Below, one piece after another: positions 1 through 6,410 of a DNA stretch of 13,907 nt. The position numbers and the translations under genes were made by a program. Position 1 is the stretch's first letter, and each line of letters starts with the position of its first letter. This stretch comes from Muribaculaceae bacterium (GTDB taxonomy: Bacteria; Bacteroidota; Bacteroidia; Bacteroidales; Muribaculaceae). The notes under the pieces were generated by a model. The model had not been told where the DNA came from. It made no database searches and saw only the letters and a program-made list of their open reading frames with translations. The stretch is from NCBI GenBank assembly GCA_024400895.1, contig JAKSMA010000032.1:1-13907 (forward strand), written 5' to 3'.

Positions 1-556
1 CGTAGTAAGTACCAGCAGCGTGGCTGAATACAGGCTTGCCAACAACAGTTTCGCCGCCACCACCAGTGGTGATAGTTGCTTGAGCGAAACGCAATTGACC
101 TGCAGCAGCAGCGTCGCGATAAACGGTGAATGTCACTGTTGCAGCGCTACCACTCCAAGTAAGAGTGCGGCTTGAAGCGTCGAATTCAACAGTACCTACA
201 TCTGATTTAACATCTTTGTAGGTGAAGGTAGTACCACCGCTGAGCACGATTTTTGTCATGGCTTCAGTGGCAGTGATGGTCATGGTGTTACCATCCAATT
301 TTGTGTTTGAACTACCGCCATAAAGACGCATTTCCTTTGTTTGGTCAGTAGCGGTAGCAGCTGGCACGAAATAAGCAGGCTCTGTAGAAGCGTTGCCCTT
401 CGCAAAAGCGAATGAGAATGTGCCAGATGTTACAGGAGTTGCAGGTTGCACTTTCGCTGCACCGTACAAATCCGAGAATGTGATGGTTGTTTCGCCCGCA
501 AAGGCAGAGCCGATAGCGAGAACGCTCATCACAACAAGTGTAAAGAATCTGTTCAT
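1..556 (-). CDS. Secreted protein with start of a chitobiase-C-like domain, partial
   Basis: Reading the minus strand from the ATG at 556 gives an open frame of 185 codons that leaves the window at its left edge, so the C-terminus is missing. It begins with a Sec signal peptide (MNRFF, a hydrophobic stretch, cleavage probably after AFA near residue 20). A beta-rich domain follows, containing TITFSDLY and ATDQTKEMRLYGG. After a glycine run (TTGGGGE) the last visible residues read KPVFSHAAGTYY, which resembles the first strand of the chitobiase/beta-hexosaminidase C-terminal (CHB_HEX_C) Ig-like repeat common in Bacteroidales surface proteins. The likely location is the cell surface or outside the cell. 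The full protein may carry a C-terminal sorting or anchoring domain that cannot be seen here. The function is not recognised. A TAnnTTTG promoter box lies about 70 bp upstream. Confidence 0.8.
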   Translation of the reverse strand, partial: MNRFFTLVVMSVLAIGSAFAGETTITFSDLYGAAKVQPATPVTSGTFSFAFAKGNASTEPAYFVPAATATDQTKEMRLYGGSSNTKLDGNTMTITATEAMTKIVLSGGTTFTYKDVKSDVGTVEFDASSRTLTWSGSAATVTFTVYRDAAAAGQLRFAQATITTGGGGETVVGKPVFSHAAGTYY

Positions 557-624
557 TTGATATTAATTTTAGTTGTTTAAATAGTTAGTTGTTCGTTTTA
601 GCGCACATTTATACAATGTAGGCG

Positions 625-632
625 CAAATATA
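625..632 (-). promoter_or_regulatory. Bacteroidota -7 box upstream of the secreted protein
   Basis: The minus strand reads TATATTTG, an exact match to the Bacteroidota -7 consensus TAnnTTTG, about 68 bp before the ATG at 556. No clear TTTG element is seen 19-21 bp further upstream, so this rests on the -7 box and its position. Confidence 0.45.
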
Positions 633-687
633 CATATAAGTTTTGTTATTTTTGAATTTTTAATAGAAAATTTTGCAACAAACAAAA

Positions 688-720
688 AAATCCCTCAAAC
701 CAGAATCGTTCAAGGGATTT
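688..720 (-). terminator. Terminator of tRNA-Phe
   Basis: AAATCCCT (688-695) and AGGGATTT (713-720) form a perfect 8-bp stem with a 17-nt loop, starting 4 nt after the tRNA 3' end. On the minus strand the stem runs into a stretch of T residues, as expected for an intrinsic terminator. Confidence 0.75.
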
Positions 721-723
721 CAG

Positions 724-796
724 TGGTGCCACCAGGAATCGAACCGGGGACACAAGGATTTTCAGTCCTTTGCTCTACCAACTGAGCTATGGCACC
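724..796 (-). tRNA. tRNA-Phe (GAA)
   Basis: The minus strand folds into a complete 73-nt cloverleaf. The acceptor stem is GGTGCCA/TGGCACC with discriminator A. The D arm contains GCTCAGTTGGTAGAGC. The anticodon arm is AAGGA-CTGAAAA-TCCTT, with anticodon GAA for phenylalanine. The T arm is centred on GGTTCGATTCC. The 3' CCA is not encoded; the bases after the discriminator read CTG, so CCA must be added after transcription. The gene stands alone, with its own promoter (817-848) and terminator (688-720). Confidence 0.97.
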
Positions 797-816
797 ATTT
801 TGCCGAATTGCGAGTG

Positions 817-848
817 CAAAGTTATAACTTATTTTTGAATCCGCCAAA
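817..848 (-). promoter_or_regulatory. Promoter of tRNA-Phe
   Basis: On the minus strand TTTG (845-848) is followed by a 20-bp spacer and then TAACTTTG (817-824). This matches both parts of the Bacteroidota sigma-ABfr consensus (TTTG, 19-21 bp, TAnnTTTG). The -7 box ends about 20 bp before the tRNA 5' end, which fits a short leader. Confidence 0.8.
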
Positions 849-870
849 TAAATTTGCCACATTTTTAAAA

Positions 871-908
871 TATTTTCAAAAACGCCCCTCAGAATTGCTT
901 TGTGGGGC
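871..908 (-). terminator. Terminator of the lipoprotein-aroQ-methyltransferase operon
   Basis: GCCCC (884-888) and GGGGC (904-908) form a short all-GC stem. On the minus strand it is followed directly by GTTTTTG. It lies about 65 bp beyond the methyltransferase stop codon and separates this operon from the tRNA promoter. Confidence 0.6.
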
Positions 909-972
909 TATGCTATATGGTCAGTTCTATTTCGGAGACAGGTGTGGTAGCGGCTATCGGGTTGTGGTGATA

Positions 973-1611
973 CTATGGTTTCTTGTAGATGATGGTGAGC
1001 CCGTCGCGCAGTGGAACTATTACCTTTTCCACGCGATTGTCTTCTGCCACCATCTGGTTGAAACGGAGGATGCCTTCGGTTTGTGGGTCGAGTTTTGTGT
1101 TAGGGTCGGCCACTTTTCCGTCCCACAAGGTGTTGTCGGCTATGATAAATCCACCCGGCGCCACATGTGGAAGCACCATCTCATAGTGTTCGGGGTATTG
1201 GCGCTTGTTGGCAGCCACAAACACCAAGTCGAAAGTTTCGCCCAAGCGAGGCAAAATCTCGTTGGCGTCGCCAATATGCAAATGGATGCGATGCCCGAAT
1301 GGCGACTTCGCAAAATGCTCACGCAAGAAGTCCTCCAGTTCGTCTTCTATCTCGATGGTGTGGAGTTGGGCCTCGTCGTCGAGCAACCCTTCTGCCAGGC
1401 ACTGAGCCGAATAGCCAGAAAAAGTGCCCAGTTCAAGGATGCGGCGAGGCTTGGCCATGCGCACCAGCATTTTCAGCAGGCGGCCCTGCAGATGCCCCGA
1501 GCACATGCGTGAGTAGAGCAACTTGATGTGCGTGTCGCGGTCGAGTTGGTACAGATGCTCGGGCTCGGCATCGATGTGCTTCAGAATATAGTCTTCGAGT
1601 TGTTCTGTCAT
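973..1611 (-). CDS. SAM-dependent O-methyltransferase (Methyltransf_3 / TrmR-like)
   Basis: This 212-aa protein belongs to the class I SAM-dependent methyltransferases of the catechol/caffeoyl-CoA type, which also includes the tRNA hydroxyuridine methyltransferase TrmR (YrrM). SAM-binding motif I is ILELGTFSGYSA (residues 58-69). The acidic residue ending strand 2 is in TIEIEDE (85-91). The metal/substrate motif DNTLWDG is at 159-165. Length fits the bacterial branch. Oddity: strand 4 reads LVFVAANKRQY, so position 133 is Ala where the family normally has the metal-ligand Asp (usual form F-[IV]-D-A-[DN]-K). The other two ligands, D159 and N160, are present. The start codon overlaps the aroQ stop as ATGA, suggesting translational coupling. 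The substrate cannot be read from sequence; a cytosolic tRNA-modification role is plausible but not shown. Confidence 0.9.
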   Translation of the reverse strand: MTEQLEDYILKHIDAEPEHLYQLDRDTHIKLLYSRMCSGHLQGRLLKMLVRMAKPRRILELGTFSGYSAQCLAEGLLDDEAQLHTIEIEDELEDFLREHFAKSPFGHRIHLHIGDANEILPRLGETFDLVFVAANKRQYPEHYEMVLPHVAPGGFIIADNTLWDGKVADPNTKLDPQTEGILRFNQMVAEDNRVEKVIVPLRDGLTIIYKKP

Positions 1612-2039
1612 TTCTTTTTTGCGTTTTCAATGAGCCAATCCACAGCTCGGCGATAACTGTCGAGTCCGAAGCCCGCAATCACCGTGGCACAGGCATCCTT
1701 AATCATCGACACATGGCGAAACGATTCGCGTGCATGCACATCGCTGATGTGGGTTTCCACCACAGGTGTGGTGATGGCGCGAATGCAGTCGCCAATGGCT
1801 ATGGAATAGTGGGTGTAGGCACCGGCGTTGAGCACGATGCCGTCGTAGTCGAAGCCCACCCGCTGCAGTTCGTCGATAATGGCGCCCTCGTGGTTGCTTT
1901 GAAATAGCGTGAATTCCACATCGGGATACTTAGCCACCAATTCCTCGAGGTATTCAGCCAGCGAGCGGCTTCCGTATATTCCTGGTTCGCGGACCCCGAC
2001 CAAATTCAGGTTAGGCCCGTTCATGATTGCAATTTTCAT
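1608..2039 (-). CDS. aroQ: 3-dehydroquinate dehydratase, type II
   Basis: AroQ converts 3-dehydroquinate to 3-dehydroshikimate, the third step of the shikimate pathway, in the cytosol as a dodecamer. The 143-aa length is standard for the type II enzyme. Family motifs appear in order: NGPNLNLVGVREPGIYG (7-23) with the flexible-lid Arg17 and catalytic Tyr22, FQSNHEG (46-52), NAGAYTHYS (71-79) with substrate-binding Asn71, VETHISD (94-100) with the Glu95/His97 pair, and ESFRHVS (105-111) with Arg108. All expected catalytic residues are visible. The gene sits 19 bp after a small lipoprotein gene and overlaps the methyltransferase by 4 bp, so the three are probably co-transcribed. Confidence 0.96.
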   Translation of the reverse strand: MKIAIMNGPNLNLVGVREPGIYGSRSLAEYLEELVAKYPDVEFTLFQSNHEGAIIDELQRVGFDYDGIVLNAGAYTHYSIAIGDCIRAITTPVVETHISDVHARESFRHVSMIKDACATVIAGFGLDSYRRAVDWLIENAKKK

Positions 2040-2058
2040 ATCGTGATAGTATTGTTGT

Positions 2059-2607
2059 TTATTTGTTGGCGGGTTGGACAGGGGCGAGCGATGAAAGCAC
2101 CTTTTCTGCTATTGGTGCATAGGCATTGGCAAAGTGTGACGGATAGGTAATCCGTGCCGTCACGAAAGCACCGTCCACCACCAGCGTCTTGTGATGGTAC
2201 ACGGTTCCGTCCTTCTTGCCTGCCAGCACATACCAATTGTCTTTCTGCATTTGCAAGGTGTCGGTTTTGCTTTTTGCTTTGGCAAAAGCGTCCTTGATGT
2301 CGTCGTCGCCAAGTTCATCGTAGCTGCCAAACACTGTTATCACCAATTCTTTGTTGGAGAACATGCGTCCGTCGCCATTTGCAGGAGCCTCACCCTTGTC
2401 GAGGAATGATGGATATTCGCAGCGGAAGGCATAGCGAGGATTCACATATTCCACAAAATAGAAGTCGTCGGGCACATTTGCGCCTTTCTTCACTTCCACG
2501 AGCGTGGTGTCGAGCGGTTCCGACGATTGCTCGGTGCTCGCCTCTTGCTTGCCGTTGCAAGCTACCAGTGCAAGAAGCATCAGTCCTGCCAAGAATTTCA
2601 GTTTCAT
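2059..2607 (-). CDS. Small lipoprotein of unknown function
   Basis: The product is 182 aa. It starts with a short lipoprotein signal peptide ending in the lipobox LVAC, so Cys17 would be lipidated. A short Glu/Ser-rich linker follows, then a compact mixed alpha/beta domain from about residue 45 (DDFYFVEYVNPRYAFRCEYPSF) to residue 175. The pattern of a self-contained domain with VDGAFVTARITYPSHF near the end resembles small Bacteroidales periplasmic lipoproteins, but I recognise no named family. No clear surface-export signal (such as K-[DE]-[DE]) follows the Cys, which favours a periplasmic location. It is the first gene of the operon with aroQ and the methyltransferase. Only a one-mismatch promoter box (TAATATTG, 2645-2652, minus) is seen upstream. 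Confidence 0.85.
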   Translation of the reverse strand: MKLKFLAGLMLLALVACNGKQEASTEQSSEPLDTTLVEVKKGANVPDDFYFVEYVNPRYAFRCEYPSFLDKGEAPANGDGRMFSNKELVITVFGSYDELGDDDIKDAFAKAKSKTDTLQMQKDNWYVLAGKKDGTVYHHKTLVVDGAFVTARITYPSHFANAYAPIAEKVLSSLAPVQPANK

Positions 2608-2756
2608 ATTTCTTGTATCTTTATGATGGTTGTTATTTTCAGTGCAATATTAGCGAAAAACGCCGACATACACCCTATCATGTGCAAAAAAAATCACACT
2701 TGCTGCCGCTTTTCTTGTTCCACCAGCCAAAATGCGATTTTTCACGAAATAATATA

Positions 2757-2764
2757 TACCTTTG
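2757..2764 (+). promoter_or_regulatory. Bacteroidota -7 box for the M15 peptidase gene
   Basis: TACCTTTG matches TAnnTTTG exactly and ends 36 bp before the ATG at 2801. The region 20 bp upstream offers only a weak -33 match. The 193-bp gap between 2607 and 2801 serves two divergent genes. Confidence 0.55.
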
Positions 2765-2800
2765 TAAATAAATAACAACGAACAAAATAACCACACTCGT

Positions 2801-3673
2801 ATGAAAACTCGAATCAAATCCATAGCATCGTTGCTCGTGATAGCTCTGGCGGCATGCACATGGTCGTGCCAGAAAGAGCACGCACCACAATCAAGGCAAG
2901 AGTCACAGTCGGTGGAGGAGGCTTCTTCTGCCGAATCATCCTCTGCAGATGAAGAAGAAAAACCAGCCGAATCCTCCATCCCCGATGGCGCGCGCCGACT
3001 CATGAAAGCCTACCCCGACTTTGTGAAAGGCTTTGAAAATGGCAAACTGCTGATGGCCGACGGCTCAAAAATCGTGTACGACGACGGTAGAAAGAAGGAC
3101 TACGACCAACTGCTCGACGAGGCTGATCCCGAAGATATGTTCTGTATGCCTTACGACCGCAATAATTGGCACCCCACTTTTGAGGGGGCTCTGCCTCAAG
3201 ACCCAGGTCGCATCCGTTGCGAAGCGTTTTTCAAGAGCATGTATGGCCATAGTGCCGAAGAGGTGCGACGCACATTGGTGAATGTGCCGTGGTTTGGCCA
3301 AAGTGTGCAAATCACTCGTCTCAATGGTGCCGCCGATGCGCTTAGGAAAGTGGCTGAAGAGATAAAGGGCAAGCCCGAATTGCAATCGTATGTAAAGTCG
3401 AGCGGCTCGTTCTATTGGCGTCAGGTGCGTTTCGCCAACCGACTCAGCGCTCACTCCTACGGCATGACCATCGACATTGCCGTCAGCAAGAGCGACTATT
3501 GGGCGTGGGCAAGCAAAAACCATTCCGAAACGAAGAGAGGCATTCCATACAAAAACCAGTTCCCGCACGCGCTCGTAGAAATTTTTGAGCGCAACGGCTT
3601 TATCTGGGGCGGCCGCTGGTATCACTACGACACCATGCACTTCGAATATCGCCCCGAGCTCCTCGTAAATTAA
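2801..3673 (+). CDS. M15-family peptidase lipoprotein (D-Ala-D-Ala carboxypeptidase-like)
   Basis: The product is 290 aa. Residues 1-19 form a lipoprotein signal with lipobox LAAC (Cys19). Residues 30-60 are a Ser/Glu/Asp-rich, probably disordered linker. The catalytic domain is at the C-terminus. Zinc-site motifs of the VanY/M15 superfamily are visible: SAHSYGMTIDI (216-226) gives His218-x6-Asp225, and DTMHFEYRPE (277-286) gives the catalytic-type Asp277 and third ligand His280. WGGRWYHYDTMHFE is the classic C-terminal signature (Peptidase_M15_4-like). These enzymes cleave D-Ala-D-Ala or L-Ala-D-Glu bonds in peptidoglycan peptides. A lipid-anchored periplasmic enzyme for cell-wall trimming or recycling is inferred. 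The region at 65-165 has no match I recognise and could be a substrate-positioning or inhibitory domain. Confidence 0.88.
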   Translation: MKTRIKSIASLLVIALAACTWSCQKEHAPQSRQESQSVEEASSAESSSADEEEKPAESSIPDGARRLMKAYPDFVKGFENGKLLMADGSKIVYDDGRKKDYDQLLDEADPEDMFCMPYDRNNWHPTFEGALPQDPGRIRCEAFFKSMYGHSAEEVRRTLVNVPWFGQSVQITRLNGAADALRKVAEEIKGKPELQSYVKSSGSFYWRQVRFANRLSAHSYGMTIDIAVSKSDYWAWASKNHSETKRGIPYKNQFPHALVEIFERNGFIWGGRWYHYDTMHFEYRPELLVN

Positions 3674-3686
3674 CAACCTCACCCAA

Positions 3687-3790
3687 ATTTTAGTAAAAAG
3701 GGACGGTTCTGTTTTACTAAAATATTTGTTAAATAATAGATAATCAGTATGTAACAGATTGTGTCTGGCTAATAAGAACCGTCCCCTTTA
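3687..3790. mobile_element. Palindromic MITE/REP-like element
   Basis: This roughly 100-bp noncoding segment has two nested complementarities. ATTTTAGTAAAA (3687-3698) pairs perfectly with TTTTACTAAAAT (3712-3723). The loop between them holds GGGACGGTTCT (3700-3710), which pairs perfectly with AGAACCGTCCC (3775-3785). With flanking A/T runs, the outer repeat reads AAAGGGACGGTTCT against AGAACCGTCCCCTTT, with one bulged C. Ends of this GGGACGGTTCT type recall, from memory, REP/MITE elements mobilised by IS200-like (RAYT) transposases. No transposase is present and there is no obvious target-site duplication, so the mobile assignment is inferred. Confidence 0.5.
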
Positions 3791-3847
3791 GCCATAAATT
3801 GGTGGGTTTTTTAGAGGATTAGGACTGTGGCGGATTACAGAAAATGG

Positions 3848-3883
3848 ATGGGGTGTGCATCAGACTGGCTGAGCACACCCCAT
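3848..3883 (-). terminator. Terminator hairpin, convergent genes
   Basis: ATGGGGTGTGC (3848-3858) and GCACACCCCAT (3873-3883) form a perfect 11-bp stem with a 14-nt loop. It lies 22 bp beyond the stop of the PCMD-type gene on the minus strand and is followed there by TTTT. Its symmetry means it could also stop transcripts arriving from the plus-strand peptidase gene. Confidence 0.75.
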
Positions 3884-3905
3884 CGGCGTTGTTGTTAGTT
3901 AGTGA

Positions 3906-4859
3906 TTAGTGCACAAATGCTACGTTGTCGACCCACAAGGTCATACCAACAGTGCCGGTGTATGCAGTGCCGCAACCGCTTGAAAGCATCACTACCACAT
4001 GGGTTGGCTTTGTGCCGGCTGCTGCCCATTTTTCTTCCACTACAGGCACCATCTTGCCCTTGGAGTTGTGAGCATAGTAACTCTTGTCTTTTGAAATCAA
4101 ACCCATAAACGATTTGTAACCTGCGTGTTGACGGATGTCGCCATACCAGATGGGGATGCGGTGCTTGTTCACCCAGCCCATAGTGGTCTTGCCAAAGCGT
4201 TCGCGGCCTGTGCCCACGCGTTCGGCGTGGATGTTGCCTTTTGAGTCTTCCCAACGGCGTTGGAGAAGCACGAACACTTCTGCATTGTCGTGGCCTGTCA
4301 AGGTCTTCTTGCTGCCGAAACCGCTTGAATAGATTGGCGCGCCGGCTGGAGCCACGAGGCGGTAGTCGAATTGGAGGAACTTAGGAGTCTTGGTGTAAGG
4401 CACGCCCATGTCCATCTTGCTGTATGGGTTCTTGGTGCTGCTCACTGGCTCGAGCATCTTGCCCAAGAAGATTGTGCCCGACACGAGCACGTCCATATTG
4501 ATTACGCCCACAGCCTTCACATGTTCGAGGATGGTGCTCAGTTTAGCGCAACGGCCAGCACCATGCTTGTCGGGGAACACGGCGTTGCTGGTTTTGGTCA
4601 CGCCCATCACCTTTGCCATCACATTGCTGGTGCCCCACCATGAGCCACCCATGTTGCTATAGGCCTTGTCGCCGTTCACGGTTGTGTTTGGCGCAATTTC
4701 ATACACTTTTTTTGTTTCGCCACCAATCACGCTCGATTCCTTAATCACGCGGGTGACCCAGTTTTCAAAATCGCCAAACTTAATTGGCTCTACACTTTCG
4801 GCCTTCATTCCGAAGACCGCTATGGCCATCACGGCCATCACGAGAGTGAACTTTTTCAT
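3906..4859 (-). CDS. PCMD-type secreted protein (putative carbohydrate metabolism domain)
   Basis: The product is 317 aa. A Sec signal peptide (MKKFTLVMAVMAIAVFGMKA) is probably cut near residue 20. Immediately after it comes FGDFENWVTRVIKES, followed by NAVFPDKHGAGRCAKLST, GTIFLGKM, and KTPKFLQFDYRL. The protein ends with the beta-strand TLWVDNVAFVH. This order matches the PCMD family (PF13201) of Bacteroidales secreted or surface beta-sandwich proteins, whose fold suggests carbohydrate binding or processing. No catalytic residues are defined for the family. It is not beside a SusC/SusD pair, so any glycan role is speculative. It may share transcription with the upstream DUF2851 gene (60-bp gap) but could have its own promoter. 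Confidence 0.8.
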   Translation of the reverse strand: MKKFTLVMAVMAIAVFGMKAESVEPIKFGDFENWVTRVIKESSVIGGETKKVYEIAPNTTVNGDKAYSNMGGSWWGTSNVMAKVMGVTKTSNAVFPDKHGAGRCAKLSTILEHVKAVGVINMDVLVSGTIFLGKMLEPVSSTKNPYSKMDMGVPYTKTPKFLQFDYRLVAPAGAPIYSSGFGSKKTLTGHDNAEVFVLLQRRWEDSKGNIHAERVGTGRERFGKTTMGWVNKHRIPIWYGDIRQHAGYKSFMGLISKDKSYYAHNSKGKMVPVVEEKWAAAGTKPTHVVVMLSSGCGTAYTGTVGMTLWVDNVAFVH

Positions 4860-4919
4860 TGTCTAAAAATTGTTTTCTCTAAGTTATTATATGTTTGTTA
4901 TAGTCGTTGTGTTCTTGTT

Positions 4920-6203
4920 TTATTCGCCCCGGGCCGCCTTGCTCAGCAGGTGATGCCCGATTTTGCAGTAGATGCATTTGCGGGCGTCGCAGTATTCCCG
5001 CTTCAGTTGCACCAGTGCTTGCGATGTGAGCGCGTCGGGGCAATCGATACCGCAATTCACGAAGCGGGTGACGATGGAATTCACTTCTGGCCGCAAATCT
5101 TCCAGCAGGCGGATGGCCTTGTCGGTCATCTCGTAATTGTCGGTGAGTTCGCCGTAGGCATATAGCAGCGGAGCCACCGTGTTGATGAGCACAATGTCGA
5201 TAGAGCGTTGGCTCAAAGCCGCTGTTGCACGCTGGTTTGGCTTGCCGAAGGTGTAGTGCGTGGTCCAGTAGCCACTCAGTTCCACCTCAAAGATTTTTCG
5301 CATTTCCTTTTCTCCATCTGCTTCCAGAATGCGGCGCATGAGTCTGAATCCCCCCTCAATGAATTGTGCCAGCATGGCTATGCGGCGATAGGGGAAATTC
5401 TGCGGACGGATGCGGAACAGTTTCCACGACTCTGCCTCCATGGGCGAGAGTTGAAACTTGTTGGCAAGGAAAGCGTATTCGGTGCAAAGTTGGCCATAAT
5501 AGTTGTCCATGCCGGTTTTTTGTGCATCAAGCATGCCCGCCTGTCCAAACAGCAGAGCCTCAATCTGCAATATCGAGTCGCTGTGCTTGCCGAGCAATCG
5601 GAGTGGCGTGCGACGCGCCAATCGTTCGAAAGCCTCGTTATTGATGCCGAAGCCGAAATTGCGCGCCAGTGTCACATAGCACACGTCTTCCCAACTGCCA
5701 TTGAAGCTGTCGAGCAGCTGATGAATGCGTTCCACCTTGCCATGAAGCCGTTCGAAAGCAAGGCCCTCCACCCATTCAATGATGTTGAGCGATGGCACTT
5801 CCCTGATTCTCTCGGCGCATGGCACCTCGTTCACGGCATTCACGAGTGATGCATAATTGGCATTGAACAGAGGCGACACCTCCAGCACCACCTGCGGAAT
5901 CAATTCCCCGTTGGTGCGTCGCACAGGAGCATCGTCTTTGCCCACCACATGCAGCACCACGCTGTCGTAGGCCTTGTCGGAGTCGTGCCCATGGCGTTTC
6001 CAGTCTGAAGCACGGTGGTGAATTTCCACATTCCCCACCCACATGTGGCCATCGATTTCAATCTTCGCATTGAAGAAGTCGGGACCTGCATCGGTGTTGA
6101 GCAAACCGGGGTCGATCACCCTCACCTTTTTACCGGTGTTAGTGACCATGTCTTCCGACCGCCAAAGGCGGTGCTTCCACACGTATTGCATTAATTTCTC
6201 CAT
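4920..6203 (-). CDS. DUF2851 family protein
   Basis: I place the start at the ATG at 6203 (MEKLMQYVWKHRLW), the usual N-terminus of the family. A TTG 18 bp further upstream is in frame but adds an atypical extension. The 427-aa protein shows DUF2851 hallmarks: DAGPDFFNAKIEIDG (38-52), WVGNVEIHHRASDW (55-68), then a long helical region and a C-terminal cysteine cluster (Cys384, Cys388, Cys405, Cys410, Cys413; YCDARKCIYCKIGHHLL). The function is not established. The D42...E60-x-H62 pattern in predicted strands, plus a late Cys cluster, is reminiscent of PD-(D/E)XK nucleases with an iron-sulfur staple. That is a resemblance only. There is no signal peptide, so the protein is probably cytosolic. 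Confidence 0.88.
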   Translation of the reverse strand: MEKLMQYVWKHRLWRSEDMVTNTGKKVRVIDPGLLNTDAGPDFFNAKIEIDGHMWVGNVEIHHRASDWKRHGHDSDKAYDSVVLHVVGKDDAPVRRTNGELIPQVVLEVSPLFNANYASLVNAVNEVPCAERIREVPSLNIIEWVEGLAFERLHGKVERIHQLLDSFNGSWEDVCYVTLARNFGFGINNEAFERLARRTPLRLLGKHSDSILQIEALLFGQAGMLDAQKTGMDNYYGQLCTEYAFLANKFQLSPMEAESWKLFRIRPQNFPYRRIAMLAQFIEGGFRLMRRILEADGEKEMRKIFEVELSGYWTTHYTFGKPNQRATAALSQRSIDIVLINTVAPLLYAYGELTDNYEMTDKAIRLLEDLRPEVNSIVTRFVNCGIDCPDALTSQALVQLKREYCDARKCIYCKIGHHLLSKAARGE

Positions 6204-6410
6204 AGAAGATTGCACTATCAACGTGCGAAGTTACTCATTTTTTTGCTAATAGCGTGACGGTTACAGCCTCTTTCAGTAGTTTTAACCATCTTTTTTCAGA
6301 TTTTTCCCCTTTTCAGATTGGGAAAAGAAAAAGTGCAGCATGCATCACGCACACAGCACTCCTACCTCGGAATTATCCGAGGGAAATCAGTGTTGTTAAC
6401 CTAAAAATGT

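Noticed and set aside
673..1512. Plus-strand open frame of 279 codons
   Set aside because: It runs through the tRNA-Phe gene and antisense to the methyltransferase, with no family resemblance; it is a shadow of the minus-strand gene.
6204..6221. Upstream TTG start for the DUF2851 protein
   Set aside because: The six-residue extension is not typical of the family, whereas the ATG at 6203 gives the usual MEKL...YVWKH start.
6365..6382. Perfect 7-bp hairpin CCTCGGA/TCCGAGG with ATTA loop downstream of the 439-aa gene
   Set aside because: It is in the right place for a terminator, but neither strand has a T run after it, so I do not call it one; it may still be a weak or Rho-assisted end.
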